Position numbers and translations under genes: made by a program
The notes under the pieces: generated by a model
Told to the model about the DNA's origin: nothing
Databases searched by the model: none
Seen by the model: the letters and a program-made list of their open reading frames with translations, nothing else
Origin: an uncultured Variovorax sp.
GTDB taxonomy: Bacteria > Pseudomonadota > Gammaproteobacteria > Burkholderiales > Burkholderiaceae
Reading direction: 5' to 3'
DNA: 7,184 bases
NCBI GenBank assembly: GCA_946478645.1
Contig: CAMLCW010000267.1
Coordinates: 1-7,184, forward strand
Shown here: piece after piece, positions 1-5,929 of the stretch
How the letters are laid out: each line of letters opens with the position of its first letter
How positions within the stretch are numbered: the first letter of the stretch is position 1

Positions 1-1899
1 CGCGCGGCGCGCGATGTAGGTCAGCCCGCCCGCGCCGGGGATCAGGCCCACGCCCACTTCGACCAGGCCGATGTAGCTTTCCATCGCGGCCACGCGCCGG
101 GCCGAATACACCGCGAGTTCGCAGCCGCCGCCGAGCGCCATGCCGCGCACGGCGGACACCACCGGCACGCCCGCATAGCGGATCTTGAGCATCACGTTCT
201 GCAGCTCTTCTTCCGCGCCTTCGACGGCCCCGATGCCCGCGACCACGAAGGCCGGCAGCATCGCCTGCAGGTCGGCGCCGACCGAGAACATCTCGTCGGG
301 CGACCAGATCACCAGGCCCTTGTATTCGGCCTCCGCCAGTTCGACGGCGGCACCGAGCGCTTCGGCCACGTCGGGGCTGATGGCGTGCATCTTCGAATGG
401 ATGCTCGCGATCAGCACTTCGCCGTCGAGCGTCCACACGCGCACGTCGCCTTCGTCGCTGATCGTCGTACCGGCGGTGTTGGCATCGGCCGCATTCGCGC
501 CAAGCACGCTTTCGGGGAACAGCTGGCGGTCATGCACCGGCAGTTTGCGCTGCGGCACAAACTTGTTCTGCGACGCGCTCCACGAGCCTTCGGGCGTGTG
601 CACGCCACCGGCTTCGGCCACGGGGCCCTCGAACACCCACTTCGGCAGCGGCGCGCTGCTCAGCGCCTTGCCGGCGTCGATGTCTTCCTGCACCCACTTC
701 GCAACCTGGTTCCAGCCGGCCTCCTGCCAGAGCTCGAACGGGCCCTGCTTCATGCCGAAGCCCCAGCGCATCGCAAAGTCGATGTCGCGCGCGCTCTCGG
801 CGATGTCGGCCAGGTGCACGGCGGCATAGTGGAAGCCGTCGCGCAGGATCGCCCAGAGGAACTGGCCCTGCGGCCCTTCGCTCTCGCGCAGCAGCTTCAA
901 GCGTTGGCCCGCGGGCTTCTTGAGCATGCGGCCGTACACCTCGTCGGCCTTCGCGCCCGCGGGGACGTACTCGCCGCGCTGCAGGTCGAAGCGCAGGATG
1001 TCGCGGCCGGCCTTCTTGTAGAAACCCCCCTTGGTCTTCTGGCCCAGGTGGCCGAGTTCGAGCAGCTTGGCGAGCACGGGCGGCGTCGCAAAGTTGGCAT
1101 AGAACGGGTCGGTCTCCGCGCTCAGGGTGTCCTGCAGCGTCTTCACGACATGGGCCATGGTGTCGAGCCCCACCACGTCGGCGGTGCGGAAGGTGCCCGA
1201 ACTCGCGCGGCCGAGCTTCTTGCCCGTGAGGTCGTCCACCACGTCGGGCGTGAGGCCGAACTTCTCGACTTCCTTCAGGGTCGCGAGCATGCCGGCGATG
1301 CCGACGCGGTTGGCGATGAAGTTGGGCGTGTCGTGCGCGCGCACCACGCCCTTTCCGAGCGTGCTGGTGACGAAAGCCTCGAGGTCGTCGAGCACCTGCG
1401 GCTCGGTGGTGGGCGTGTTGATCAGCTCCACCAGGAACATGTAGCGCGGCGGGTTGAAGAAATGGATGCCGCAGAAGCGCGGCTTGAGCGCTTCGGGCAG
1501 CGCCTCGCTGAGCTTGGTGATCGAAAGCCCCGAGGTGTTCGAGGCCAGGATCGCTTGCTTCGCGACGTGCGGCGCGATCTTTTTGTAGAGATCGAGCTTC
1601 CAGTCCATGCGCTCGGCAATGGCCTCGATCACGAGATCGCATTCGGCGAGCTGGTCGAGGTCGTCGTCGTAGTTGGCCTGCTCGATCAGCACCGCGTCGG
1701 CCACGTCGCCGAGCGGCGCGGGCTTGAGCTTCTTGAGGTTGTCGATGGCGCGGCTGACGATGCCGTTCTTCGGACCTTCCTTCGCGGCCAGGTCGAACAG
1801 CACGACCGGCACGCGTACGTTGACGAGGTGGGCCGCGATCTGCGCGCCCATCACGCCGGCGCCGAGCACGGCGACCTTCTTCACTTGAAATCGGGACAT
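1..1899 (-). CDS. Bifunctional 3-hydroxyacyl-CoA dehydrogenase / enoyl-CoA hydratase, FadN-like domain order (partial, C-terminus off left edge)
   Basis: This cytoplasmic beta-oxidation enzyme should hydrate trans-2-enoyl-CoA and oxidise the resulting 3-hydroxyacyl-CoA with NAD+. The first 633 residues are in the window and the frame is open to the edge. Residues 8-36 form a Rossmann entry (GAGVMG at 13-18, acidic D36 for NAD). The dehydrogenase catalytic residues are visible: S123 in SNTS, H146 in GIHFFNP, E158 and N197 in the ANR motif. The dehydrogenase C-terminal domains follow, with GQKTKGGFY near 287-294 and a second copy with GPFE near 386-389. The hydratase fold starts near 485. It has the oxyanion segment FSVGADL (538-544), GMALGGGCE, and both catalytic glutamates, E594 and E614, spaced by 20 residues as in mitochondrial crotonase. 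The order matches B. subtilis FadN (about 790 residues), so roughly 150-160 residues are missing. The start gives the conserved N-terminus MSRFQVKKVAVLG but has no Shine-Dalgarno. It lies 35 bp after the DUF2147 gene. Confidence 0.95.
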   Translation of the reverse strand, partial: MSRFQVKKVAVLGAGVMGAQIAAHLVNVRVPVVLFDLAAKEGPKNGIVSRAIDNLKKLKPAPLGDVADAVLIEQANYDDDLDQLAECDLVIEAIAERMDWKLDLYKKIAPHVAKQAILASNTSGLSITKLSEALPEALKPRFCGIHFFNPPRYMFLVELINTPTTEPQVLDDLEAFVTSTLGKGVVRAHDTPNFIANRVGIAGMLATLKEVEKFGLTPDVVDDLTGKKLGRASSGTFRTADVVGLDTMAHVVKTLQDTLSAETDPFYANFATPPVLAKLLELGHLGQKTKGGFYKKAGRDILRFDLQRGEYVPAGAKADEVYGRMLKKPAGQRLKLLRESEGPQGQFLWAILRDGFHYAAVHLADIAESARDIDFAMRWGFGMKQGPFELWQEAGWNQVAKWVQEDIDAGKALSSAPLPKWVFEGPVAEAGGVHTPEGSWSASQNKFVPQRKLPVHDRQLFPESVLGANAADANTAGTTISDEGDVRVWTLDGEVLIASIHSKMHAISPDVAEALGAAVELAEAEYKGLVIWSPDEMFSVGADLQAMLPAFVVAGIGAVEGAEEELQNVMLKIRYAGVPVVSAVRGMALGGGCELAVYSARRVAAMESYIGLVEVGVGLIPGAGGLTYIARRA

Positions 1900-1934
1900 G
1901 TTGATTGGTGTGGGTTGAATGGTGATCGCCGGAC
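1900..1934 (-). promoter_or_regulatory. Short CA-rich leader before the FadN-like gene, with no Shine-Dalgarno
   Basis: The 35 bases between the DUF2147 stop and the FadN-like start read, on the coding strand, as a C/A-rich stretch ending CACACCAATCAAC before the ATG. No GGAG-like or AAGG-like sequence lies in the 15 bases upstream. The start itself is well supported, because the Rossmann glycine motif begins 12 residues later and no in-frame upstream codon gives a better protein. Translation therefore probably relies on an unstructured, S1-dependent leader or on coupling to the upstream gene. This last part is inference. Confidence 0.4.
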
Positions 1935-2387
1935 TCACTGGATGCGCAGCCAGGTTTGGGTGCGCCAGAACGGGCCCAGGTAGCCGCGCACTTCGAGCTT
2001 CTTTCCACCGTCGATCGGCGTGAAGCTCGCGCGGTATTCCTTGCCGTTCTCGGGGTCGAGGATTCGTCCGCCTTCCCAGACGTCCTTGCCCTCGGCCTTG
2101 GTGCCGCCGCGGATGATCTCGAGGCCCGCGATCGGCTTGCCCTTGCGGTCGTCGCTGCATTCCTCGCAGACCGCGTCGGGCTTCGTATCCTTCTTCAGCG
2201 ATTTCTCGATGCGGCCGACGAGCGCGCCGTTGGCCTCGCCGATGCGGATCTCGGCCTTGGCCTCGCCGGTCTTGTCATCGACGTTGCGCCACAGGCCCAC
2301 CGGGCTTGCCTGCGCGAAAGCACTTGCACTCGCCAGCACGAGCACCGCGGCAAGCGCAGCGAAGCGGGGGAGCCTGGGGGTGGTCAT
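1935..2387 (-). CDS. Secreted DUF2147-family protein
   Basis: The product is a 150-residue protein of the DUF2147 family, whose biochemical function is not established. It opens with a Sec signal peptide: basic residues R5 and R8, a hydrophobic stretch at 9-19, and a probable cleavage after ASAFA at residue 25. The mature part of about 125 residues begins with the family's typical PVGLWRNVDDKTGEAKAEI-type opening near 29-47. It carries a CxxC pair (C74, C77) followed by D/K-rich residues and GKPIAGLEI, and it ends with a YLGPFWRTQTWLRI segment near 136-149, all typical of the family. Location should be periplasmic. The start lies 2 bases after the acyl-CoA dehydrogenase stop (TGA-TC-ATG), and no strong Shine-Dalgarno precedes it, so translation is probably coupled by re-initiation. 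Its place between two beta-oxidation enzymes suggests a link to lipid or acyl-CoA stress, but nothing in the sequence shows what it does. Confidence 0.9.
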   Translation of the reverse strand: MTTPRLPRFAALAAVLVLASASAFAQASPVGLWRNVDDKTGEAKAEIRIGEANGALVGRIEKSLKKDTKPDAVCEECSDDRKGKPIAGLEIIRGGTKAEGKDVWEGGRILDPENGKEYRASFTPIDGGKKLEVRGYLGPFWRTQTWLRIQ

Positions 2388-2389
2388 GA

Positions 2390-4186
2390 TCAAGCCAGTG
2401 CCGCGTCGGTGTCCATGAGCACCTTGCTGCCGGCGCGCGCGGTGCGCATCAGCGTCGCGGTCTCGGGGAACAGCTTGGCGAAATAGAAGCGCGCGGTCTG
2501 CAGCTTGGCGACGTAGAACGGATCGTCGTTGCCGGCCGCGATCTGGCGCAGCGCGACCTGCGCCATGCGCGCAAACAGGTAGCCGAAGACGAAGTGGCCT
2601 GCCACGCGCAGGTAGTCGACCGCGGCGGCGCCGACTTCGTCGGGGTTCTGGAAGCCCTTGAAGCCGATCTCGGTCGTGAACTTGGTGAGCTGGTCGCCAA
2701 GGCCCGCGATCGGGTTGATGAACTCGGCCATCTTCTCGTTCACGCCCTCTTCCTCCACCAGCTTCGCGACCAGCTTGCCGAACTTCTTGAGCGACGCGCC
2801 GTTGTTGCCGAGAATCTTGCGGCCGAGCAGGTCCAGCGACTGGATCGTGTTGGTGCCTTCGTAGATCATGTTGATGCGGTTGTCGCGCACGAACTGCTCC
2901 ATGCCCCATTCCTTGATGAAGCCATGGCCGCCGAACACCTGCATGCACGCGTTGGTCGCGATGTGGCCGTTGTCGGTGATGAAGGCCTTGACGATCGGCG
3001 TGAGCAGCGCAACGAGTTCGTCGGAGTCCTTGCGCACCTTTTCGTCCGGGTGGTGGTGCGCCTTGTCGAGCAGCAGCGTGCAGAAAATCTGCAGCGCGCG
3101 GCCGCCCTCGGCATAGGCCTTGGCCGTGAGCAGCATCTTGCGCACGTCGGGGTGCACGATGATCGGATCGGCTTCCTTGTCCTTGGCCTTGGTGCCCGAA
3201 AGCGAACGCATCTGGATCCGGTCCTTGGCATAGGCCAGCGCGTTCTGGTAGGCCACCTCGGTCAGGCCCAGCGACTGGTTGCCCACGCCGAGGCGCGCGG
3301 CGTTCATCATCACGAACATCGCCTGCAGGCCCTTGTTGGGTTCGCCCACGAGCGAGCCGGTCGCGCCTTCGATCACGATCTGCGCGGTGGCGTTGCCGTG
3401 GATGCCCATCTTGTGCTCGAGGCCGGCGCAGAAGATCGGGTTGCGCTCGCCGAGCGCGCCGTCGGCCTTGACCTTGTACTTGGGCACCACGAACAGGCTG
3501 ATGCCCTTGCTGCCCTTGGGCGCGTCGGGCAGGCGGGCCAGCACCAGGTGGATGATGTTGTCGGCCAGGTCGTGCTCGCCGGCCGAGATGAAGATCTTGT
3601 TGCCGGTGATGCGGTAGCTGCCGTCGGGTTGCGGTTCGGCCTTGGTGCGCAGCAGGCCCAGGTCGGTGCCGCAGTGCGGCTCGGTCAGGCACATGGTGCC
3701 GGTCCATTCGCCGCTCGTGAGCTTGCCCAGGTAGGTCTTCTTCTGCTCGGGCGTGCCGTAGGCATGCAGCGCCTCGTAGGCGCCATGCGACAGGCCCGGG
3801 TACATGGTCCAGGCCTGGTTGGCGCTGTTGAGCATTTCGTACAGGCACTGGTTGACCACGTAGGGCAGGCCCTGGCCGCCGTACTCGGGGTCGCACGAGA
3901 GCGCCGGCCAGCCGCCTTCGACGAACTTGGCATAGGCCTCCTTGAAACCCTTGGGCGCCGTCACCTCGTGCGTGGCCTTGTCGAGCGTGCAGCCCTCTTC
4001 GTCGCCGCTGATGTTGAGCGGGAACGTCACCTCGGCCGCGAACTTGCCGGCCTCCTCGATCACGGCGTTGATGGTGTCGGCATCGGTCTCGGCGTGGGAC
4101 GGGAGCGCCTTGAGCTCGTCGGTGACGTTGAGCACTTCGTGCAGCACGAATTGCATGTCGCGCACGGGTGGGTTGTAGGTGGGCAT
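2390..4186 (-). CDS. Acyl-CoA dehydrogenase with C-terminal extension (FadE/DmdC-type, FAD-dependent)
   Basis: This flavoprotein catalyses the first beta-oxidation step, acyl-CoA to trans-2-enoyl-CoA, passing electrons to electron-transfer flavoprotein. It has 598 residues, the length of the long bacterial branch with an added C-terminal helical domain, as opposed to about 380 for classic short- and medium-chain enzymes. Residues 40-160 form the N-terminal helical domain. MCLTEPHCGTD (165-175) and the KIFIS strand (197-201) belong to the beta-barrel domain that holds FAD and substrate. QVFGGHGFIKEWGMEQFVRD (416-435) is the flavin and dimer signature. YEGTNTIQ (442-449) places E443 where medium-chain enzymes have their catalytic base. 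The extension runs from about 465 to 598. The start has a good Shine-Dalgarno (AGGAG, 4195-4199). It follows the TetR gene by 57 bp on the same strand and almost touches the DUF2147 gene. Chain-length preference cannot be read from the sequence, and a DmdC-like role on another acyl-CoA is possible. Confidence 0.96.
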   Translation of the reverse strand: MPTYNPPVRDMQFVLHEVLNVTDELKALPSHAETDADTINAVIEEAGKFAAEVTFPLNISGDEEGCTLDKATHEVTAPKGFKEAYAKFVEGGWPALSCDPEYGGQGLPYVVNQCLYEMLNSANQAWTMYPGLSHGAYEALHAYGTPEQKKTYLGKLTSGEWTGTMCLTEPHCGTDLGLLRTKAEPQPDGSYRITGNKIFISAGEHDLADNIIHLVLARLPDAPKGSKGISLFVVPKYKVKADGALGERNPIFCAGLEHKMGIHGNATAQIVIEGATGSLVGEPNKGLQAMFVMMNAARLGVGNQSLGLTEVAYQNALAYAKDRIQMRSLSGTKAKDKEADPIIVHPDVRKMLLTAKAYAEGGRALQIFCTLLLDKAHHHPDEKVRKDSDELVALLTPIVKAFITDNGHIATNACMQVFGGHGFIKEWGMEQFVRDNRINMIYEGTNTIQSLDLLGRKILGNNGASLKKFGKLVAKLVEEEGVNEKMAEFINPIAGLGDQLTKFTTEIGFKGFQNPDEVGAAAVDYLRVAGHFVFGYLFARMAQVALRQIAAGNDDPFYVAKLQTARFYFAKLFPETATLMRTARAGSKVLMDTDAALA

Positions 4187-4210
4187 CCGGGACTCTCCTG
4201 GTCGAAGCTG

Positions 4211-4240
4211 GGTAAGAAAAAAAAAGAAAACGAAAAGGGG
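4211..4240 (-). promoter_or_regulatory. Homopyrimidine tract (including T9) between the tetR-type gene and the acyl-CoA dehydrogenase gene
   Basis: Read on the coding strand this is CCCC-TTTT-CG-TTTT-C-T9-C-TT, an almost pure pyrimidine run in a GC-rich region. It follows the TetR-type stop codon. A weak 4-bp stem (GTGC/GCAC, 4240-4243 with 4249-4252) spans that stop, and a stronger 7-bp stem lies 20 bases further upstream. It could be a leaky intrinsic terminator or attenuator between the regulator and the enzymes, or an A/T-rich element in front of a promoter for the acyl-CoA dehydrogenase. I see no convincing -10 box downstream of it, so neither role is settled. Confidence 0.35.
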
Positions 4241-4243
4241 TGC

Positions 4244-4936
4244 TCAGCGCACGGTCTTGAGCCGGCGCGCGGCCGGCTTGGCGGCGGCGGCGGGCGCGGC
4301 CGGCGCATCGGGCGTGGCGGCGCGCGCGAGGATGTTGTCGAAGCCGACGTTGGCGCGCGCGATGGAGCCGGGCACCTGCAGGAAGCGTGCTTCGTAGTGC
4401 AGCGCGAGGATCAGGCCGTGGATCTCGAACGCGAGCTGGCGCTCGTCGGCCTCGGCGCGCAGGTGGCCTTCGCTCTTGGCCTGCACGATGGCGCGCAGCA
4501 CGGCGGCCTGCCAGATGCTGACCGACTCCACGAGCGCATCGCGCACGGGGCCGGGACGATCGTCGAATTCGGAGGCGCCGCTGATGTAGATGCAGCCGGA
4601 GTCGATCTCGGCCGAGGTGCGCTTCATCCAGTTGGCGAACATCGCGCGCAGCCGCGGCAGGCCGCGCGGCGCCTCGAGCGCGGGATAGAAAACCTCCTGC
4701 TCGAAACGCGCGTGGTATTCGCGCACCACCGAGATCTGCAGTTCCTCGCGCGAGCCGAAGTGGGCGAACACGCCCGACTTGCTCATCTTGGTGATTTCGG
4801 CCACCGCGCCGATCGACAGGCCCTCGAGCCCGATCTGCGCCGCCAGCGCGAGCGCGGCATCGACGATCACGGCCTTGGTCTGCTGGCCCTTCTGGGCGGC
4901 GCGCGGCGGCTTGGCGGAGACTGCGGAAACAGACAT
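4244..4936 (-). CDS. TetR/AcrR-family transcriptional repressor of the beta-oxidation operon
   Basis: This 230-residue DNA-binding repressor probably senses an acyl-CoA or similar ligand and controls the enzymes downstream. The N-terminal TetR domain covers residues 17-65. Its helix-turn-helix is IGAVAEITKMSKSGVFAHFGSR (42-63), with the family's usual F/Y-x-H-F end. The C-terminal ligand and dimer domain covers about 75-205, with a distinctive stretch SGCIYISGASEFDDRPGPVRD near 113-133. A disordered Ala/Pro tail ending in basic residues (207-230) has no obvious role. A 12-bp palindrome lies 20 bp upstream of the start, which suits negative autoregulation. Only a weak G-rich Shine-Dalgarno (GGGG, about 8 bases before ATG) is present. 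The gene is first in a same-strand cluster with acyl-CoA dehydrogenase, DUF2147 and the bifunctional dehydrogenase/hydratase. The ligand is inferred from this context, as for PsrA- or FadR-type TetR regulators. Confidence 0.93.
   Translation of the reverse strand: MSVSAVSAKPPRAAQKGQQTKAVIVDAALALAAQIGLEGLSIGAVAEITKMSKSGVFAHFGSREELQISVVREYHARFEQEVFYPALEAPRGLPRLRAMFANWMKRTSAEIDSGCIYISGASEFDDRPGPVRDALVESVSIWQAAVLRAIVQAKSEGHLRAEADERQLAFEIHGLILALHYEARFLQVPGSIARANVGFDNILARAATPDAPAAPAAAAKPAARRLKTVR
4260..4278 (-). repeat. 7-bp inverted repeat (stem-loop) inside the 3' end of the tetR-type gene
   Basis: AGCCGGC (4260-4266) and GCCGGCT (4272-4278) are perfect inverted copies around a 5-base loop, inside the codons for the Ala/Arg tail. 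In the tetR-type transcript it would form a very stable GC hairpin, with the T-rich tract beginning about 23 bases later. That distance is too large for a classic intrinsic terminator. It may simply reflect GC-rich coding sequence. Confidence 0.35.
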
Positions 4937-4956
4937 CGGGGAACCCCAAATAAAAC

Positions 4957-4968
4957 GAACGGTCGTTC
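4957..4968. promoter_or_regulatory. Perfect 12-bp palindrome, probable operator of the adjacent TetR-type repressor
   Basis: GAACG-GT-CGTTC consists of perfect inverted arms with a 2-base centre and lies 20 bp upstream of the TetR-type start. Size, symmetry and place fit an autoregulatory TetR operator. On the minus strand, weak promoter-like hexamers flank it: CTGCAA at 4978-4973 and TTTTAT at 4955-4950, with a 17-bp spacer. The operator would then sit between -35 and -10. The hexamers match consensus at only 3/6 and 4/6 positions, so the promoter is tentative. Confidence 0.6.
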
Positions 4969-4994
4969 TATTTTGCAGGGGCTTCTCGGTTTTG

Positions 4995-5028
4995 AGGTTG
5001 ATTAACCTTCGGCCGCCGTAGGTTAATC
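4995..5028. repeat. Cluster of AGGTTRAT half-sites with a near-perfect 29-bp palindrome
   Basis: Positions 5000-5028 are a palindrome with 13 of 14 base pairs matching: outer arms GATTAACCT and AGGTTAATC, one T/T mismatch, then inner CGGC and GCCG around a single C. A third half-site, AGGTTGAT at 4995-5002, overlaps the left arm, so AGGTT/AACCT makes a second smaller palindrome at 4995-5008. It lies 38 bp past the reductase stop and about 60-90 bp upstream of the TetR-type start. It could be an operator for an unidentified regulator or a terminator hairpin for the reductase. No T-tract follows on either strand, and the A/T-rich repeated half-sites favour a protein-binding site. Confidence 0.6.
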
Positions 5029-5065
5029 GAGGCGACGGCGGACCGCCATCGGCCCCGTCGCGTTG

Positions 5066-5824
5066 TCAGAAATCCTGCGACACCGGCCGCAGCACCACCT
5101 CGTTGATGTCCACGCTGGCCGGCTGCTCGACCGCGTAGACCACGGCCCGCGCCACCGAATCGGCGGGGATCTGGCTGGCCTCGTAGAAGGCCTGTACACC
5201 GGCGGCCGTCTCGGCGTCGGTGGTGCCGAACTTGAGTTCCGATTCGACCGCGCCCGGCGAGACGATGGTCACGCGGATGCCGCTGTTGCCGACCTCGACG
5301 CGCAGCCCTTCGGAGATCGCGCGCACGGCGTACTTGGTGGCGCTGTAGACCGTGCCGATCGGCGTGAACACCTTCAGGCCCGCGATCGACGCGATGTTGA
5401 CGATATGGCCGCTGCCCTGCGCCTGCATGCGCGGCAGCACCGCGGCAATGCCATAGAGCACGCCCTTGATGTTGACGTCGATGGTGCGGTCCCACTCGTC
5501 GACCTTCCGCTTCTCCATCGGCGACAGCGGCATCACGCCCGCGTTGTTGACCAGCACGTCGATGCGGCCGAAGGCCTCGACCGTGGCCGCGGCCAGCCGC
5601 TCGAGGTCGGCGCGCCGCGACACGTCGGTGGCCACCGCGACCGCTTCGCCGCCGGCCTCGCGGATTTCGGCCACCACCTTGTCGAGCCGGTCGGTGCGGC
5701 GCGCCGCGAGCACCACCCTGGCGCCGCGCGCGGCGAGATGGCGCGCCGTCGATTCGCCGAGCCCGCTGCTCGCGCCGGTGACGATGGCGACCTTGCCGCG
5801 GACGTTGTCTTGAATGGATGTCAT
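5066..5824 (-). CDS. Short-chain dehydrogenase/reductase (classical SDR, probably NADP-dependent)
   Basis: This 252-residue cytoplasmic oxidoreductase interconverts an alcohol and a carbonyl using a nicotinamide cofactor. The substrate is unknown. The classical SDR motifs are all present: TGASSGLG (16-23, cofactor glycines), D67 in ATDVS, NNAG (93-96), and the catalytic tetrad N118, S146, Y160 and K164 (YSATK). Arginines R42 and R43 at the end of the second beta-strand suggest NADP(H) over NAD(H). The length is normal for the family. A longer in-frame reading extends upstream, but the start at 5824 has a good Shine-Dalgarno (AGGAG about 6 bases before), and the SDR fold begins directly after it, with GKVAIVTGASSG. 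The upstream part is only antisense to the LysR gene. It is divergent from that LysR regulator, with 105 bp between starts, so it is a likely target of it. It resembles YdfG-like and other broad SDRs, and assignment beyond the family would be a guess. Confidence 0.95.
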   Translation of the reverse strand: MTSIQDNVRGKVAIVTGASSGLGESTARHLAARGARVVLAARRTDRLDKVVAEIREAGGEAVAVATDVSRRADLERLAAATVEAFGRIDVLVNNAGVMPLSPMEKRKVDEWDRTIDVNIKGVLYGIAAVLPRMQAQGSGHIVNIASIAGLKVFTPIGTVYSATKYAVRAISEGLRVEVGNSGIRVTIVSPGAVESELKFGTTDAETAAGVQAFYEASQIPADSVARAVVYAVEQPASVDINEVVLRPVSQDF

Positions 5825-5929
5825 GGGAAGCTCCTGTGGAAGTTGATCGGATGCATGCAGTGTGGAAAATCCACGCGTTCCCGTAAATGAATCTCTCATG
5901 ACTTCAGAATTCCAGAACAAGGAATACAG
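5825..5929. promoter_or_regulatory. Divergent control region between the SDR and LysR-type genes
   Basis: This 105-bp gap must hold promoters for both genes. It contains an 8-bp palindrome TGCATGCA (5852-5859) and, two bases further, a 13-bp palindrome GTGGA-AAA-TCCAC (5862-5874). A possible LysR-gene promoter is TTGATC (5843-5848), a 16-bp spacer and GAAAAT (5865-5870), each 4/6 to consensus; its -10 would overlap the second palindrome. This fits the usual LysR arrangement, where the regulator binds between divergent genes and represses itself. No convincing promoter for the SDR was found by eye. Good Shine-Dalgarno sequences sit at both ends. Confidence 0.5.

Noticed and set aside
385..1983. 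A 532-codon plus-strand frame (and a 492-codon minus-strand frame at 530-2008) over the FadN-like gene
   Set aside because: Both are shadows. The true frame, 1899 to 1 on the minus strand, shows every catalytic motif of the dehydrogenase and hydratase domains and runs open through the window edge.
1935..4949. A 1004-codon minus-strand frame that ends in the DUF2147 protein, suggesting a giant fusion
   Set aside because: Upstream of the DUF2147 start the frame is an Arg/Ala/Gly-rich out-of-frame reading of the acyl-CoA dehydrogenase and TetR-type genes. The signal peptide at the DUF2147 ATG shows that the protein starts there.
2594..5005. An 803-codon plus-strand reading frame opposite the acyl-CoA dehydrogenase and TetR-type genes
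   Set aside because: Its conceptual protein is a low-complexity His/Val/Leu/Arg-rich antisense product with no fold motifs. Long stop-free antisense frames are expected opposite GC-rich genes with G/C third positions. The minus-strand genes have catalytic motifs and ribosome sites.
5859..5887. Possible minus-strand SDR promoter, TTTACG-N17-CACACT
   Set aside because: Matches are only 4/6 and 3/6 and no other feature supports it, so it cannot be told from chance.
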